From positions 19,918,211 through 19,982,210 of the forward strand of contig CM075104.1 in the NCBI GenBank assembly GCA_037576195.1: 64,000 bases of DNA, written 5' to 3'. Made by a program: the position numbers and the translations under genes. Below the pieces are notes generated by a model. The model searched no databases. It had not been told where the DNA came from and saw only the letters and a program-made list of their open reading frames with translations. Source of the stretch: Phytoseiulus persimilis (taxonomy: Eukaryota; Arthropoda; Arachnida; Mesostigmata; Phytoseiidae). Below, piece after piece: positions 60,867 to 64,000 of this stretch; the first letter of the stretch is position 1, and the number at the start of each line of letters is the position of its first letter.

Positions 60867-63800
60867 CTAGATCCTGATTCTTGATTCAGTTCAGCAAGGA
60901 GAGAATCTGATAGCAGCATGTGTGGAATCGTGGTGTCGTGATTGCAGGCGTCGTCTCTGGATCGTCATTCTCAAGCCACGGAAATTTGGACCAACCTCGA
61001 AGCCGAGTTTCGGGCGAGATGGCAGTTTCGAACGATGACACGGGCCATCGGTGGCATACCCAGCCCATACTGTAATCGTTGGATCAAATGAAATGGAGGC
61101 AGCGGCGTAACAGTTCGCAGCGGAAATGGAAAATATCAAATGTCCCCTCGCCGTGCACCGTCGCTGAATAATTGAAGCTTCAAGCTGGAAGCACCTCATT
61201 CTTCGAATTTATCAGAAGGGAGGAGTCTGAGTAGGAGGCCGTTTCCAAGGGCTCCATCGTGTACCGGTGCCGAGCGCTCCGCTCCCTTCGTCAAGTTGAG
61301 TGCCAGTGAGATTGAAATTCCGTGGACGTGTGCCGAACGCAGCAACAACCAGTCCTGATGCTGCAAACCACCGGGGTGGCAAGCCTCCGGGAACAGAGCT
61401 GGCCAGGAAATTCGATGGAATTTCAGCTTCGAGGCTCCAACACGCTAGCGTCGTCAGGCTGTCGTCGGTTGTAACAAGTTTTGAAGCGCCATGTCCTCGT
61501 AGAACGTTTTATTTACAGACATTTAGGTTGGAAGCGGAGGCCGTCGTCCATGAGTGGCGGCGAACCACTGTAAATACGAGGCTAGTTGTCAAGACGGCAG
61601 TAACTCCAGCTTGTTACTCGGCTTGTCCTTTATTCATGAGAACGTTGTCCGTGCATCGCCCGCGCATGCAACATACACCGTAGGGAGGCCGCTGGCGTGT
61701 ACTTCCAGCGTGCTCGCTCGCTCGCGGTGCCGTTCAACCTCGTCTGTAATTGGACACCTTTCCATGCAGTAATTACTACTCTGCCGGGTAGGTAGGGGAT
61801 GAGTATTGCTCGGTCAGTTGGCGAAACGGCTGTTAGGGGCGCTTATTCCATGTGGGTCATCCATCCGCTCCATCATGCGGTGTTGTCGATTTGTTTGTCT
61901 GACTGGCTTGTCGTACTTCCCTCTCTTCCAGGGACAGACGACGAATTTTTCCACCACCCTCGGTGGATAGCTCACTCCGTGCCGCGGAGATGGCCATCGG
62001 GCACTTAGAGCTCGGAAAAACGAGTCCCAACGGCCCCCTCTTGATCCGGCTAATTTATTGGCTACTACTCCATAAGAGTAGGGTAACGCCGAGATGCGAT
62101 TGAGTAATTCGTCTGCTGGCGGGAGGAGACGGCGAAGGGCGGCCCAACTGAGAAGATAAGATAACAATGAGGCAGTGGTGTCGGAACTGAGGGGAAAACC
62201 GAATGGGGAAGGAGGAAGACAGGCGGGTGGGGTGGTTGCTGCTCCTGGGGCGGGAACAGAGGATGGAGAGAAAGTTGGTTATCGGCACAGCGACGGGGAG
62301 ACGAGAGGCTGACAGTGGAGGGAGTGGAGGGGCTGCAGGGTGAAAGAATGCCGCCTTGATTCGGATGAGTTATAGCCCTGAGGGCTTGCAGCAGCAAAAG
62401 TTGTCGTTCGCTTGGACGCCAGTAAATGGGCCGAGAAGAGACGGCTGCGACGACAAAGGTGAGAGAACGCTTCAACAGATCCCCGGCCCGACCCTCCTTC
62501 TTCGCGAGACACACAGGCGGCCTATCGACGGGTCGACCAGCAACCGAGTCTCCAACCGACCCAGGGACTTGCGAAAAAGGAAGTGTGGAGCGAAGTAAGT
62601 AACCGATTTCATCCCTCTCATACGGGTGTCGTCACTGAGAATTGTGAACTTTTGAGGGGAAAGATGGCCACTGACATTCAAATTGTGGGTGTTCACTCAT
62701 TCTTGATTCCTCTTCGTCGAGAGGAGCGACGTCATCAACTTTCGAGATGTCGAACGCGATGCGTCAGGCGATTCCATCGGAGACTCACGTCGTCAGCTAA
62801 CGTTCGAAATCAGGAATCAGCAGCCCTATCGAAGGTTCAATCGTATTCAAAGTGAACTCTAGATTCTGCTCTCAAACGGAGTGCGAGAATTCAATCGGTT
62901 GAGGGAAGCACAGAGGTCATCGGGTCCAGAATTTCTCTCGAACTGTGGCAGGCACGGAACGCTCCATTGTTTCCGCGTTTGCAATCCAGTGGACCAGATT
63001 GTATAGCAAGCGGGAGTCATTCTGAGAGAAGACCCGCACGACCGTGTCCTCACGAGAATCAGGAATCCGGAAACCTTCTGAGGAACAATGGGCCAAGACG
63101 AGGAATATTTCAACAGATTCTGGGAGGATGGAGCTTTCTCCCGGTTGAATAGATGAATCCCAGAATGGGCTGTAAGGGTTAGCCGGCCAGCTGGTTAACG
63201 TTTTTGATTTGGGAGGACGCCCTAGCACATCCATTTTGTAGGAGAGAAATGAAATGGTCAGACATTGATGATGGCTATGAGACGTTCAAGGTCCCTGCTT
63301 TTGCTGCCTTATTTGCACTCACATCGATATTTTTTTTCCCTTTACCGCCGCCTCTCGCTGGGGGCCTTCCCGGTCTGTGTTGTAGCAATCTGGATGCGGA
63401 GGTCGGTTCGAGTCTACGGAAGCTCCTTTGACATTTGCCTCGTCAGAAACGTGTCCGTCTCAGCTATCTCTCAAGCAGTCGGCCTCTGGAACCAGATGCC
63501 CGTAGAAGAAACCATCGACTTGCAACGCAGAATTGTTTTTCATTGGCTACCACAACGGTGTGAGGACTGTTTGGACGAGCGGTTTTCCTGTCAATCAACC
63601 ATTCGATCTTCAGTATCTGATTTTCAAAACGAGCCGGCTCCAATCGCCACACTTAAAGAGCTCCCGGTGGCGAAGCGGAAAAGCTTTCCCTTTTCTCGCG
63701 GGGAAGAGGAGCCCTTTTTCCCCTTCCCTCATTCCCATCCTCCCTCCTCCTCAGCACAAAGCGACTCCTCCTGACCCTCCCATACACTCCTGAGTGCGAC

Positions 63801-63964
63801 AAGCCTCCACAACGCCGTGTGAGGCAGGCAGGCGAGGCGTTCGTCGACGAGACAGAAAACGAGTGCTACTTCGGATTCCGTGAATTTTCTCCGTGCAAAC
63901 AAATCTCCATTCGGTTAAGGATAATGTGTCTGTGGTGATAAACGTGTGCCAATCGTCGCTCGCA
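60867..63964. other. No supported gene
   Basis: Open frames up to 169 codons on both strands, without recognisable domains. A minus frame at 60886-61074 preceded by GATTACAG is protein-like but has no donor. A GGCCGGCCGGTCGGTCGG tract lies just outside, at about 60240. The 5' end of the SCHIP1 gene may lie here but cannot be placed. Confidence 0.35.
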
Positions 63965-64000
63965 ATGAATGCGTTCGGACTAATTCTCGTTGTTCTCGGT
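63965..64000 (+). CDS. Possible N-terminus of a secreted or membrane protein (cut by window end)
   Basis: An ATG at 63965 opens a frame reading MNAFGLILVVLG to the window edge: a short polar start followed by a hydrophobic stretch typical of a signal peptide. The start context is GCAATGA. Only 12 codons are visible, so this is a suggestion only. Confidence 0.3.
   Translation, partial: MNAFGLILVVLG

Overview
The window looks like nuclear DNA from a metazoan, most likely an arthropod. Two genes are recognisable by protein similarity and both have spliced, animal-type structure: the C-terminal part of an NFXL1-like NF-X1 zinc-finger protein (minus strand, about 4.35-5.44 kb) and a SCHIP1 (schwannomin-interacting protein 1) orthologue (minus strand, exons between 53.2 kb and about 60.9 kb). 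A mite or other chelicerate is possible, but the sequence does not prove it. Base composition is near 50% GC. I found no bacterial operons, rRNA, tRNA or CRISPR array.

Layout. 0-1.3 kb: a foldback DNA transposon with TA target duplication, carrying an extra piece with a small protein-like reading frame. 1.8-3.3 kb: unassigned minus-strand coding-like sequence. 4.35-5.44 kb: NFXL1 C-terminal exon. 9.08-10.1 kb: a second foldback transposon, an almost perfect 1-kb hairpin. 10.1-18.6 kb: mostly non-coding, with one candidate plus-strand exon. 18.6-19.5 kb: a third, older foldback transposon, followed at 19.5-20.5 kb by minus-strand coding-like sequence. 20.5-50 kb: mostly intergenic or intronic, with a hAT-type MITE at 30.9 kb, a SINE-like insertion at 40.9 kb and a small inverted repeat at 44.2 kb. 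50.6-51.3 kb: an unassigned 234-codon reading frame. 52.2 kb: a second copy of the hAT-type MITE. 53.2-60.9 kb: the SCHIP1 gene. The last 36 bases could be the first codons of a secreted or membrane protein running off the plus strand.

How the parts relate. The two recognised host genes share a strand but have no obvious functional link. NFXL1 belongs to a family of Cys-rich nuclear/ER proteins. SCHIP1 is a coiled-coil adaptor of merlin/Hippo and ankyrin complexes. The SCHIP1 exons were chained because the splice sites fit and every intron phase in the six-exon core matches.

The most striking structure is mobile DNA. Three foldback elements share the terminus CAGGGTG(G/T) and TA targets (Tc1/mariner type) but have unrelated interiors, and each folds into a long hairpin. 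Two hAT MITE copies and one SINE-like copy still show their target-site duplications. Many of the remaining long open frames, on both strands, are what about 50% GC sequence yields by chance; they are left out or marked low-confidence.
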